Below, one piece after another: positions 37,097-48,700 of a stretch of DNA of 64,000 nucleotides. The stretch comes from CAZEHJ01 sp964512485 (GTDB taxonomy: Bacteria; Bacteroidota; Rhodothermia; Rhodothermales; UBA10348): NCBI GenBank assembly GCA_964512485.1, contig CAZEHJ010000008.1:1-64000 (forward strand). The letters run 5' to 3'. The notes beneath the pieces are model-generated. The model ran no database searches and was not told the origin of the DNA. It was given only the letters and a program-made list of their open reading frames with translations. A program made the position numbers and the translations under genes. Positions within the stretch are counted from its first letter, which is position 1. Every line of letters starts with the position of its first letter.

Positions 37097-38077
37097 ATGC
37101 GCGTCGGTCTCATTTACGATTTGTTTGAACACTACCCGTGGGTAGAAGGCGAGGCCTTTGATGCAGATGTCGAAAACGAACCCGTGGAGACCCTTCTGGC
37201 CCTGGAATCTGCTGTCCATTCGTTGGGGCACGCGTCCATCCGAATCGGTCCTGCCAAAAACCTGCTCTCGCGCTTTTACGACCCTGACTTCGACGTGGCC
37301 ATCAATATTGCCGAAGGCGCACGCGGACGAAACCGTGAGGGAGAAGCTCCTGCACTGTTGGAAATGATGGGGGTCCCGTTTCTAGGATCAGACGCGTTAA
37401 CGCTCTCTCTCAGTCTGGACAAGGCCTGGACCAAAGATCTGGCGGCGGCGGCGGGCGTCGCGACTCCGAAGTACGAAGTGTTCACATCTGCAGACGAAAT
37501 TTCGGAATCTCCGATGGACTTCCCCCTGTTCGTAAAACCTCGCTACGAAGGATCGGCCAAGGGAATTACCGCCCGGAGCAGGGTCGATTCATCCGTCGAG
37601 CTGATCAAACAGGTTGACCACGTTTCCAGGACCTATGGCCAGGATGTTCTGGTTGAGCAGTTTATCAAAGGAGGCGAGTTTACCGTGGCCGTCGTTGGGC
37701 ACAATCCGGTGAGAACTCTGCCTGTTATTCAACGAGCTGTGGAAACTGAGACCGGAATAGGGCTACATGTGCTGGACCGACAGGGCCTTCCGGATATCGA
37801 TCACGACTACGCGCTTCCCGGCGATCTGACTCCCGAACTTGAAGAGAGGCTTCAGGAGGCCGCGCTGAAAATATTCGAGAAGCTTGAATGTCACGACTTC
37901 GCCCGCCTCGATTTCCGAGTAGATGAAGAAGGTCGCGAGTGGTTTTTGGAGATAAATCCTCTCCCCACGTTCGCTCCTGACGGGACGTTCGCCATCATGG
38001 CTGAATTGATGAATCAGTCTTATGCTGATTTTCTCTCGGGAGTTCTTGGTGAAGCTATCGAACGGGTCACGTCATGA
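37097..38077 (+). CDS. ATP-grasp protein, D-alanine-D-alanine ligase-like
   Basis: A 326-residue enzyme with the ATP-grasp architecture: an N-terminal Rossmann-like domain, the ATP lid (PLFVKPRYEGSAKGITARSR), DVLVEQFIKGGEFTVAV and a metal-binding end (DFARLDFRVDEEGREWFLEINPLP). It resembles D-Ala-D-Ala ligases, but it is not near cell-wall genes and is translationally coupled (ATGA overlap) to a KamA-like radical SAM gene. Ligation of an amino acid or beta-amino acid is therefore a fair guess; the exact substrates are not visible. A 7-bp hairpin (37046-37063) lies upstream. Confidence 0.75.
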   Translation: MRVGLIYDLFEHYPWVEGEAFDADVENEPVETLLALESAVHSLGHASIRIGPAKNLLSRFYDPDFDVAINIAEGARGRNREGEAPALLEMMGVPFLGSDALTLSLSLDKAWTKDLAAAAGVATPKYEVFTSADEISESPMDFPLFVKPRYEGSAKGITARSRVDSSVELIKQVDHVSRTYGQDVLVEQFIKGGEFTVAVVGHNPVRTLPVIQRAVETETGIGLHVLDRQGLPDIDHDYALPGDLTPELEERLQEAALKIFEKLECHDFARLDFRVDEEGREWFLEINPLPTFAPDGTFAIMAELMNQSYADFLSGVLGEAIERVTS

Positions 38078-39279
38078 AGGCCACCCCCGAACAATGGAAT
38101 GATTGGCGGTGGCACATGCGCAACCGGATTCGGTCCGAAGAAGATCTGAATGCTTTTCTCTCGCCCACGGAAGACGAAATATGCGCGATTGAAGCGACAA
38201 AGGGGGTATTTCAGTGGTCGATAACGCCGTATTACGCTTCCTTGATGGATCCCCACGACGCGACCTGTCCCATCAGAAGGCAGGTCGTACCACTGACCGA
38301 TGAATTGAAACCGGATTTTGTCGGCGTGGAAGATCCGCTCGAGGAGGTGGCGAATTCTCCAGTAAAAAACCTGATACACAATTACCCCGATCGGGTCGCA
38401 TTCTGCGTCACGAGCCATTGCGCGATCTATTGCAGGTACTGCCTGCGCAAGCGCATGGTGGGAGAGGCGGAGTTCATGATGCGAAAAGCCGAGATGAGTG
38501 AAGCCATCGCCTATATCCGCGAACATTCTGAAATCAAAGATGTGCTCCTGACGGGAGGCGATCCGCTCACGCTCGGGGACAAGCATATCGAGTGGCTACT
38601 CGGCGAACTGCGATCGATCGATCATGTCGACATCATTCGCATCGGCACGAGAATGCCCGTCAAGCTTCCTCAGCGCGTCACTTCAGAACTGTGCTCCATG
38701 CTTGGCAACTACCATCCGGTTTGGGTAAACACACACTTCAATCATCCCAAAGAGCTGACGCCCCAGGCTGCCGCGTCGATAGATCGACTGTTGAAGGCCG
38801 GCGTTCCGGTCGGAAATCAAACCGTTCTGCTCAGGGGCATAAACGATGATGTCGATACGATGCGGGAATTGTGCGAAGGTCTCGTCCGTATGCGCGTCAG
38901 GCCTTACTACCTGTATCAAGCACAGTTGATTGGTGGAACAGCCCATTTGCGGACCTCGATCGAGGAAGGAATGCACATCATGCATGAGCTTCAAGGACAT
39001 CTCACCGGTTTTGCGATTCCCAAGTATGTCCTGGATACACCGTTCGGCAAAATTCCGCTGACGAAGGACTATGTAGCCGGGCGCTCTGGGGACAGGGTGC
39101 TCATGAACAGTACGCGGGGCGTGGCTTGGGCTGAGCCCAATCCGCGCCCCGGCGAACCCACCCTCCAAAAACTGTGTGGCCCAACGGGGCTTGTCGATGC
39201 TGCCCGACTCAATGAGGTGGAAATTCCATCGGGCGTAGCGACCATATCGACCGAAACCGGTCAGATGGCCGTTCTGTGA
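38074..39279 (+). CDS. KamA family radical SAM protein (lysine 2,3-aminomutase-like)
   Basis: A 401-residue protein with the radical SAM cluster CAIYCRYCLRKRM (CxxxCxxC) and the KamA landmarks DVLLTGGDPLTLGDK, RIGTRMP, VNTHFNHPKELT and NQTVLLRGINDD. In lysine 2,3-aminomutase the C-terminus carries a PLP lysine inside a glycine-rich DAPGGGGK-like stretch; here that place reads VLDTPFGKIPL, so the lysine is kept but the glycine run is lost. The substrate may therefore differ from lysine. No ablB-type acetyltransferase or efp-lysine genes adjoin. The start overlaps the ATP-grasp gene by 4 nt. Confidence 0.8.
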   Translation: MKATPEQWNDWRWHMRNRIRSEEDLNAFLSPTEDEICAIEATKGVFQWSITPYYASLMDPHDATCPIRRQVVPLTDELKPDFVGVEDPLEEVANSPVKNLIHNYPDRVAFCVTSHCAIYCRYCLRKRMVGEAEFMMRKAEMSEAIAYIREHSEIKDVLLTGGDPLTLGDKHIEWLLGELRSIDHVDIIRIGTRMPVKLPQRVTSELCSMLGNYHPVWVNTHFNHPKELTPQAAASIDRLLKAGVPVGNQTVLLRGINDDVDTMRELCEGLVRMRVRPYYLYQAQLIGGTAHLRTSIEEGMHIMHELQGHLTGFAIPKYVLDTPFGKIPLTKDYVAGRSGDRVLMNSTRGVAWAEPNPRPGEPTLQKLCGPTGLVDAARLNEVEIPSGVATISTETGQMAVL

Positions 39280-39303
39280 TCGATCAATTCTTCGATCTTA
39301 AAC

Positions 39304-39463
39304 CGATGACGTTGCAATCGATGACGTTGCAATNNNNNNNNNNNNNNNNNNNNNNNNNNNNNNNNNNNNNNNNNNNNNNNNNNNNNNNNNNNNNNNNNNN
39401 NNNNNNNNNNNNNNNNNNNNNNNNNNNNNNNNNCGATGACGTTGCAATCGATGACGTTGCAAT
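39304..39463. repeat. 15-bp tandem repeat array, collapsed by the assembler
   Basis: The unit CGATGACGTTGCAAT occurs twice directly before the gap (39304-39333) and twice directly after it (39434-39463), without mismatches. The true number of copies is hidden by 100 N. Being a multiple of three, the array would keep a reading frame, but it lies between genes. Confidence 0.9.
39334..39433. other. Assembly gap 2 (100 N)
   Basis: Exactly 100 N inside the 15-bp tandem repeat; the assembly very probably broke because of the repeat. Confidence 0.99.
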
Positions 39464-39728
39464 GGAAGACGCGGGACGAAATCGTGCCTGCGACGATTTA
39501 CAGATCTGAATTTCGCCGATTGACGCGTCCTTCCCCGGACAGCTTCAACAGCATCCGCATTGGGTCTGTAGTCAGACGAAGGGCCCAATATTTGGGTAAA
39601 CTCAAACATTTTGGGGGTAAAGACTTGAGGGTCTTCCTAACGTATCGGCAATTGGCTATTTGATTTAAAAAGTCACCTTTTTTAGCCGTTCAGGGGGTTT
39701 TTCGGCTTGTTCGGTCAGGCGACTCGGT

Positions 39729-39763
39729 GTGGCCCTGCACGCTTCTAAAGCGTGCAGGGCCAC
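39729..39763. terminator. Long perfect hairpin after the giant surface protein gene
   Basis: GTGGCCCTGCACGCTT pairs perfectly with its complement around a 3-nt CTA loop; GACTC/GAGTC extends the stem beyond a bulge. It lies 20 bp past the stop of the minus-strand giant gene. The minus strand has no immediate T run, so it may be a 3'-end stabilising or terminating structure. Confidence 0.6.
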
Positions 39764-39783
39764 GAGTCACTCAACCAACACAT

Positions 39784-42700
39784 TTATTTGAGCAGTACCA
39801 TCGTCCGTGTGAAGACCTGGCCACCCGCTTCCATGCGGATCAGGTAGGTTCCACTTGGAATGTCACCTGCGTCCCAGGTTACCTGGTGCTGACCGGCCTG
39901 CAGTTGTCCATCAACCAGCATGCTCATCTCACGTCCCAATACGTCATACACACCGACCGTCACATGTGAGGTCTCGCGCAGGTCGAATGGGATGGTAGTC
40001 TGCGGATTGAATGGGTTCGGATAGTTCTGCTCGAGAGCAAAGTTTGTCGGAATCTCAGTGCCAACGATCTCGTCCTCGACGCTTGTAGACAGGCTCAGAT
40101 TCGGCGCGAGATAGACACCAGATCCACTGGTACCGATGACAAGTGTGTGCGACTGCTGATGGACGGCGAAGGCCACGACAGGCATATCAGCCAGACCGTA
40201 ATCTCCCCATTCATTCGTCAGGGCATTGTAAAGCACGACACCCGCGTTCCACGTTCCACCAAATATTTCGAGTCCGGCAAAGGCCAGCGTACGGAACTGG
40301 AAGTTCTCACTTCCGATACCGAACAGAGCCCACGTCTCAGCAAACTCATCGTAGCGGTAGACACCGGCATCGGTGGCTGCGAAGAGAATTCCCTCATAAG
40401 GAGTTCCGAACGGAGCGTACGCCAGATCGAATACGTAAGCATTCGTCAGTCCGTTGATCGGCGAGCCGATCTGGTCAAAGGTGAAGCCCATATTGAAGGA
40501 TTCATACACGCCGTCTCCGAGAGTACCCACGAGAACATGGTTTCCGTCGTTCGGATCTACGGTAACAGACCATACCGGCTGGTTGAAGTTACCAACCTGC
40601 GCCCACGAGTCACCACCATCCATCGACTTGAAGAGTGCACCACCACCGGCGATATTCGCTCCGGCGTAGATGATGTCCTCGTTGGTCGGATCAATGGCCA
40701 GCGAAATGATCTGACGAGTCGGGTAAGCCAGGAATTCCCAGTTGCGTCCGTCGTCTTTCGAGCGCCAGATGCCACCCAGACCGTCGGCCCAGATGCCAAT
40801 GTAGAGCCATCCGTCCGTGCGGCGTTCAATGGCGAATGTCCAGAGATTATCGAGACCGCGGTTCATGCGGGTCCAGCAGTTGCCACCATCACTCGAGTAG
40901 AGGATACCGTAACCGTAGGTCGCAGCCCACATATCACCATTCGGTGCCACAACGAGGTCCTGAATGACAGCATTCGTCATGAAATTGGCTACCTGGTGCG
41001 CGATATCGGGGATTCCATCAAAATCCGAGTCGTATATGACGTAGATACCTTCGCCTGGTGCGCCTGCATAGACTTCGCCGTACAGACCGGCCGTCATCGA
41101 GGAGACGGTGAAGACTGGCAGGTTACCAATCGACATCCACTCACCGGTGATGTAGTTGTAGAAGTATGCACCACTTTCGCGTGCTCCGGCCAGAAGTTCT
41201 CCGTTCGGACCCGATCCAATGGATTCGATTGGCTCGTCGTCGAGACCCATACCGAACATGAACCATCCACCACCACCGAAGACGTAAACACCATCGTTGT
41301 TGGTACCGGCCAGGATTTCTCCATTCGGACTGTTAAAGAGTACATTGATCTTACCCGTTGGAAGTCCGCTGTTGGCGTCGGTCCAGACTCCGCCTTCGAA
41401 CTTGAATACACCGCTTCCAGCCGAGCTGGCGAGGAGGCGTCCGTTATTCTCGTCGTAGACGACAGCCAGAACCTGCTGACCACCGAAAGGATTGGTTCCG
41501 GCGCCGACCGTTGACCATGTGAAGCCATTGAAGACAATCACTTTGCCATCATCAGCGGCATAGATACGATCAGTGTTGTCATCGACGTCCAGATCATTGA
41601 TGCTGGCTAGTACAGGACCGATGTTCGTCCAGTTGTCACCTTCATCTGTCGAGCGATAGACACCATCGCCGAATGATCCAGCATAGACATATCCGTTTCC
41701 GTCAACCACGATGTCACGGATTGGAGCGTCGTTGTCCGTCTGCATGAAGACAGGCCAGTTCTGACCCTCGTCATTTGAAATGTGCAGACTTCCGACTTCC
41801 GTTCCGGCATAGATCTGGTCGTCAAACAGGCTGTACTGTAGTGCATTGACCGTTCCCATGTCGGCGCACTCAACGCGGATGATATCTCCAACAGAACCAG
41901 GTCCGCGGCTTTCGACAAGCGCGTTGTCCTGATCGTCTTCTGTTGGGACACCGTTTCCAGGTGTTGAGTCCGGATCTTCCTGATCGACGTGTGATACCTG
42001 AGCGATGTTCTCGATCATGTTGGTGATCACGACTTTCGTGCTGATTCTCAGCGTTTCAGTCTGACCGACCGCAAGATCGCCGATGGTCCAGAATCCCAGT
42101 TTGTTGGCTTCGTAGGATCCACGTGTTGACGTATATCCTTCGAACACCAGACCAACTGGAATGATGTCGCGAACGATCAGTCCCGTTGCATCGGCTGGTC
42201 CGTGGTTGGTCACCGTAATGGTGAAGGTCACCACGTCGTCGAGAGCAGGAGAGCTCGTATCGACCTCTTTGGTTACTTCGAGGTCAGCCTGAACGATCTG
42301 AGGATTGTAGTAGTAGCCGAAGTCAGCGAGGTTGAAATCTTCGCCATTGGCCAGCACGACGGTCATCGGATCGTTGGCCGTTGTGTGTACATAACCTACA
42401 GGAACCGTAGAGTCTTCGACATCTACGCAGTAGGTACCGGCAGGCAGACCAGTGAAGTCATAACCACCGGCAGGATTCGATACGCGCGTCGCGATCGGAA
42501 ATCCAACGGCAGGGCAGGCACCTGAATAGAGGCGCACGAGTACGCCACCGATTCCGGTTTCGCCGATATCCTGGAAGCCGTTTGCATTTGCATCGTCAAA
42601 GACGAAGTCGCCGATCGATCCCAGAACTACAGGCTGCAGCTTGAAGCCAAAGTCGTTGTCCGGATCGTTCTGACCAAATCCAGTGAAGTGAGCCGTTTCG

Positions 42701-45700
42701 ATGTTGTCCGTAGTCAGGACAGCGCCGGCAGGATAGGTACCGAGGTCTGTCGTGACGATGAATCGCCCGGTAGACAGAACAGGGAAGTGATAGTATCCGT
42801 CAGCATTCGTCTGAAGCGTTCCGACGTGTACGTCAGGACCGTCAAGAATCTGATTGTTGTTCGTGTCTCTGTAGAGCAGAACATCAACGTCTTCCTGTCC
42901 AACATCACCGGCGTCGAGCAGCGCATCCTCGTTGTTGTCGAGGAAGACTGTTCCGGAAAGCCAGTTCGGGACATTTGTATTACACGTGATCGATTCGTAA
43001 TCGAAGTTGCCGTCGATTCCCAGCGTTGCCAGGAGAGCTGTAGCTCCAGAGCCAATGTTGATGCTGCGGGCTTCTTTGTCAGTCGATCCAAGTGAACCGA
43101 CGAGCTGTCCGTTTGCACGGAAAGTGAGCCCACGGACATTCGGCACGTCCAGAAGTACTTCATTCGCACTCGCGCCAGTCGTTTTGTCAATCGTCACGAG
43201 ACGAGAGTTACCGGCACCATTCATAACTCCAAACAGGGTACCCGTTGAGAGCTGAATCGCGATATCATCGACATTGTTCAGACCGGAGACGGGTGGAATA
43301 ACCAGGTAGGTCATTGCAGGTCCCCATGCATTTACCACTGCAGCACCAGTCAGCATGTTGATCTGGATGAGCAGATCTTCAGCTGGCGTACGGACCGTTC
43401 CGTAAAGAATACCTGTGTATGGATCCAGAGCCAGACCATCGACATCGTCGAAATTCTTCGCTCCCTGGACACCGATACCTGCACCGAAGAAGCCGATCGG
43501 GGAGAAGACTCCCGTTCCCGGATTCAGCGTACCGAAGCGGTTGCCGTCTGATGCATAGAGTTTGCCGAACTCGCCGACATACTCGATGGCATTGATGTTC
43601 TGCGTACCGGTGATTCCTATGGAGACTTCTGTACCACCAGCAGTGATATAGGTAAGCACGTCATCTGAACCGAAGTGGTCTTCGTTGTCGGCAACGAGGT
43701 AGCACATCAGATCTGAAGGAATCAGGTCCGGAGTAATCGTGACACAGTCTTCGTCGTCTTCGCCGTTTCCAATGCCGTTATCGGGCGTGGAATCCATGTC
43801 GTCCTGATCGGCCGCGGTGATCTCAGCGCAATTCTGCTGCACCGAACCAATCGTGACTTCCACAGGAATATCAAGCGTTTCCGTATCGCCAATGGCAACG
43901 GTACCCACATTCCAGGTTACGAGACCCGAAAGTGAAACCATTACATCCGGGTGGTTGAACCCTGGATCGATTGTGACTCCACCTGGTAGTTGATCTTCAA
44001 CAACAACGCCGGTAGCATCTTCCGTTGCAGCAGGGTCATTCGTTACACTCAGCGTGAACGTGATGTCCTGTCCGACGGTCGGATTTGCGTCGTCAACAGT
44101 TTTCTCCAGGCTTAGATCAATCGTCGGATCTGGAGTCCAGGTCGAGACACAATCAATGTCTTCGCCTGTTCCGTTTCCGAAGGTCGAGTCGATTTCGTTG
44201 CCCGTTGCCGCCATGATCTCGGCGCAGTTTTCCCAATCGCCTGGATCGTCGACCTGCGCATAGATGTGCAGTTCGACTTCGTCGCCAGGAGCGAGGCTCG
44301 GGATGAACCAGCTGACGATGTTCGTCAGATTATTGACCGAAACGTTGGCAATCGGATCCGTTGACTGGATACTCAAACCAGCTGGCACGTTGTCCACTAC
44401 CTGGATGCCAAACGCGGTCTGCGTGGCAGCGCCATCATTGCGGACGGTGATTGTGTAGTCGACTACGTCGCCCAGACCAGGATTGGTTGGGAATACCGCT
44501 TTGTCGAGTGAGAGGTCAGTGAATACATCGTCCGTGGTAGTGACAGCGCAATCGTAGTCTTCCCCCGTTCCGTCGCCGAAAATGTCGTCTACATCCGGCT
44601 GGTCAGCTGAGATTACCTCTGCACAGTTGCAGAAGAATCCTGCTTCCAGAATCTGGACCTCGATGTCCAGCTGGAGAGACTGACCGGGAGCAAGCGATAG
44701 AATAGTCCAGGTGACTGTGTTGGTCACCGCATCGACGACCACGTTTGCATTGGGATTCGTGTCGATGATGAGGAGTCCCTCAGGAATTTCATCCTGAACA
44801 ACAACGTTGGTTGCTGTTGCACCAGCATCATCAGCGTTTTTGACGGTGATGGTGTAGTGCAGGATATCGCCAACGCTTGCCTCGGAAAGATCCACATCTT
44901 TCTCCAGTTCGAGATCGATAACGGGATCGCCCGGCGTGACAGTTACACAGTCGTAATCATCGCCCGTACCATCATCAGGTGTGGAATCGATGTCGTCTTC
45001 CGTGAGAGCTGTGAGTTCTGCACAGTTTTCGATTTCATTCACAAGAGGGACGGCAGTAAAGATCCAGTCCGAAATCGGTACGTGGTTCAGATTGCCGTTC
45101 TGTCCGTGCTTGAGCCATCCCCATCCGCTGATTCCTGGATATCCGTTGTATCCAAGATCGTTGTCCTCGTCACCGAGACGGAATGAGTATGAGCCGTCAG
45201 ATTTGTCGCCGAGATCAAAAATGTCTCCGGCGGTGAACCAGGCCGAATTGTACTGGGGTGAAATGGTACCGAAGCTGGTCTCCGAATCAGAATCGTCAAC
45301 GTACAGGTCGTCGTCGCCCGGTACGCTGGAAACGACTGCAGTGTACTCGAAATACAGATCCCAAAGTCCTTCGGTGGCAGGATCGTATGCTCCACCTGCA
45401 TCCTGACCGCCATACACCTCACCTTCGATCGTAACGGTCGAACCAGAGATGGTCATCTGGACGTCAGAATCATTGTGGTCGAAATCGAACGTGAGTCCGT
45501 TGAGTCCGCCAAAGAGTTCATCGAGACGCAGTCCGTATCCCGGAGGAGCCAGGTCGTTGCCCGGATGGTTGTGCAGTTGGAACACGCCATCATTCAGACC
45601 GCCTCCGCCATTCCCGATCTGAACCGTGATTTCCAGGGTTTCAGAGGCAAATGCAGGTAGTGCTGTGATCGTCCAGATACCGGTAATCGGGTTGTAAACG

Positions 45701-48700
45701 CCCACGCTTTCGACGTGCGATACATAGGAGACGCCTGCCGGAAGGACATCAGTGATCTCCAGGTTTGAAGCATCATCCGGACCGTTGTTCGTGACCGTGA
45801 TCGTGTACGTAATCTCGTCGCCGAACTCAGGATTCAGATCGCTGGCTGTTTTTTCGACTTCGATATCCACTTCTGGATCTTCCTCTCTGCGAGGAATGGA
45901 GAAGCATGGATCGTCATCTTCCTGTTCGAAATCAGGAGCATTACCCGGAGTCGAATCGACATCGTCCTCACCGGCTTCCATGATCTGTGCACAGTTCTCG
46001 AGCTCTTCAGGAATCGGGAATGCCGTGAACAGGAAGTCGCTTACAGACTTGTGACTCAGATTGCCATCGCCGTCGTGCTGCAACCAGCCCCAACCGCTGA
46101 TGCCGTCATGGCCGCGGTGGCCAAGATCGTTGCTGTGGTTTCCGAGACGGAATGAATAGCCAGCTGACTCTTCGTCAGCAAGGTTGAATACATCATTCGT
46201 GTTGAAGTGCGGTGAGTCATAGAGCGCGGTGATCGTGCCACTGCTCAATTCAACGTCCCCACCCTGCACGACGAGATCATCATCGCCGCCGTAGACGGAC
46301 ACGACATTGTCGAATTTGAAATAGACGTTCCACGGGCCTGCTTCATCGTAGAAACCGCCTTCATCGTGGCCACCCCATGAAGTTCCGTAGATGACTACTG
46401 TGGCGCCACTGTCTTCGATGCGCATGCGCATGTCCGACTGGGAGTGCTCAAAGTTGAACGTAATAGGTGAATGATCACCGAAAAGATCGTCGAGGCGCAT
46501 ACCGTAATACGGAGGAGCCTGGTTTCCGTCGGGATGGTTGCGGAGCACGTATTCGCCATCACCGAGGAACGGCGATGCCGGCATGATTCCGCCCATTCCG
46601 TCGAACTCAACCTCGATGTCAAGTTCAGCGGTGTCGCCTGCTGCGAGGAACGGCACACTCCAGTGTACTTCGTGCGTACCCATTACATAGGTGGCATCAG
46701 GTGCGCCGGGAGTGGAAGAGATAAAAGTCACGCCGTAAGGCAGGTTGTCTTCGACTTCAATGTCTGTGGCGTCAACCTGGCTTTCGTTGGTCAACGTCAG
46801 CGTGTAGATGATCGTGTCGCCGAGACCGGCTGACTGAACATCAGCTGACTTCTCAAGCTTGAGATCGACTTCTGGATCGTCCTCGGGAGGTGTTTCGACA
46901 CAGTCCTGATCATCTTCGCCATTGCCCATGCCGTTTCCGGGAGTGGAATCGACATCGGTTTCATTGGCTTTGCTTACCTCAGCACAGTTCTCGACACTCA
47001 CGTTCTGGTTCAAAGTCACCAGAATTTCGAGCGTAACAACGTCGCCGGGAGCGAGTGTACCTACCGTCCATGTGTCAGGTGTGTATGAGCCCTGAGAAGC
47101 TGCAGAAGAAACGTAGGTGACTTCGGCAGGCAGAACATCTTCGACCTCAACGCCGGTGGCGTCGACTGTCGCGTTCGCTGCATTATTGGTCAGCGTGATG
47201 GTGTAAGTGATTTCGCCGTTAACCGGTCCCTGAGCTGATTTCTCGAGTTCGAGATCGATCTTGGGACGATCGTGGTTTGTAGGCTCACAGTCTTCGTCAT
47301 CTTCACCATTTCCGATTCCGTTGCCCGGTGTGGAGTCGATGTCTTCCTGATCGGCCTCCATTACCTCGGCGCAGTTTTCAACCGTACCGTGCTTGGTTGT
47401 GGTCGCGTTGATAGTCAGTGTGGCCGAAGCGCCCGGAGCGAGCGTTCCGACATTCCAGATCATCGTGCCACTGTTGAATGAACCCTGGCTTTCTGATGCT
47501 GAGACGAAAGCTGCATCATTCGGGAAATGATCCAGAACGTTGACGCCTGTGGCGTCCGTAAACTGGTAGAAGTAAAAATCGTTACCGGAAGACGTGTCAC
47601 CGAATCCAGCAAATGAAATCGCTTCTTCATTATCCGTTGGGTCGTACGCATTGTTGGGCACGGTCGAGAGATCGACGCGAACTATAAATGCACCCGTGGC
47701 TGCTATATCAAATGCGTAAGAACCATCGAGCGCAGTCAGTACCGAAGCGACGAACTCATCTGCGACGTCAAAAACGCCCATGGTGCCTTTATCGCGGTAA
47801 AGTTCTACCGTGACGCCAGCAAGTACATTTCCGCTTACAGCATTCGGGCCGTTTACAGGGTTCGAATTGTCATTCGTAACAGTGATGGTGTATTCAATGG
47901 CATCTGAATTCTGGCCAGGAACGACGTCAGCCGTTTTGTCCAACTCCAGATCGATACGATCAGGATCGCCGTAAACTTTTCCTTCAATGCGGTTTTCAGA
48001 CTCGGTAAGACATGCGATGCCTTCGTAGTCCAACCAGTCGTTGATGCCAAGATTTGAAATTGGAGTCGTCGTCGAGCTGAATGGAGCAATGTGAATCCGC
48101 ATCAATGAGCGATGTGAATCGCCGTTTACGCCAAGAAGGCGTCCATCGGGATGGAATCCGAGACCTTCCACGTTGGGAACGTCGAGGTCACCGATATCGG
48201 TCGTGGCACCGGTAAACTTGTTGATTGTGATAAGGCGACTGTCCTGGCCATCCTCATTCTGGATGGCGTACATCATTCCGTTGTCGGTAGAGATGGCGAT
48301 ATCGTCGATATCGTCGAGACCGTTGATTTTCTGTACGACGACGTAATCGACACCTGCACCGAAGGCGTCATCGATCGCTTGTCCGGTTGAGATGTCCACC
48401 TGAATCAGGAGGTCATCCGGACCATTGTCTCGGCGAACCGATGCGTACATGACCTTTGTAAATGGATCGTAGGCAAGGCCGTCGACATCATCGTAGTCAA
48501 TATTTCCCTGTGCGCCGTCGCCCGATCCGAAATCGCCTATATATGTAAAGGCCCCCGTCGTGAGATTGATCGAGCCAAATGCTTCAGCATCTGAACCGTA
48601 TAGAATTCCGGTTTCTGGTACAAATGTCAGCGCCTCGATGTGATCGGTACCCGTCAATCCGATCGATCCTTCGGTAAATACACCGTCTACGAAAGTGATA

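Larger units (their letters stand above)
39280..39783. other. Intergenic region of 504 bp with tandem repeat and gap
   Basis: Between the KamA-like gene and the end of the giant surface protein gene. It holds the 15-bp tandem repeat interrupted by assembly gap 2 and a long hairpin at 39729-39763. Short ORFs running through the N are artefacts. Confidence 0.6.

Noticed and set aside
38074..39279. Calling the radical SAM gene lysine 2,3-aminomutase (ablA)
   Set aside because: No ablB partner, and the glycine-rich PLP stretch differs, so only the family name is supported.
39304..39463. CRISPR array at gap 2
   Set aside because: Units of 15 bp are directly adjacent without spacers, and no cas genes are nearby.
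39276..39609. Open frames running through gap 2
   Set aside because: They exist only because N were read as unknown residues.
40147..41514. 455-codon open frame on the plus strand inside the giant gene
   Set aside because: An antisense shadow caused by the regular codon use of the BNR-like propeller; no signal, motif or ribosome binding site.
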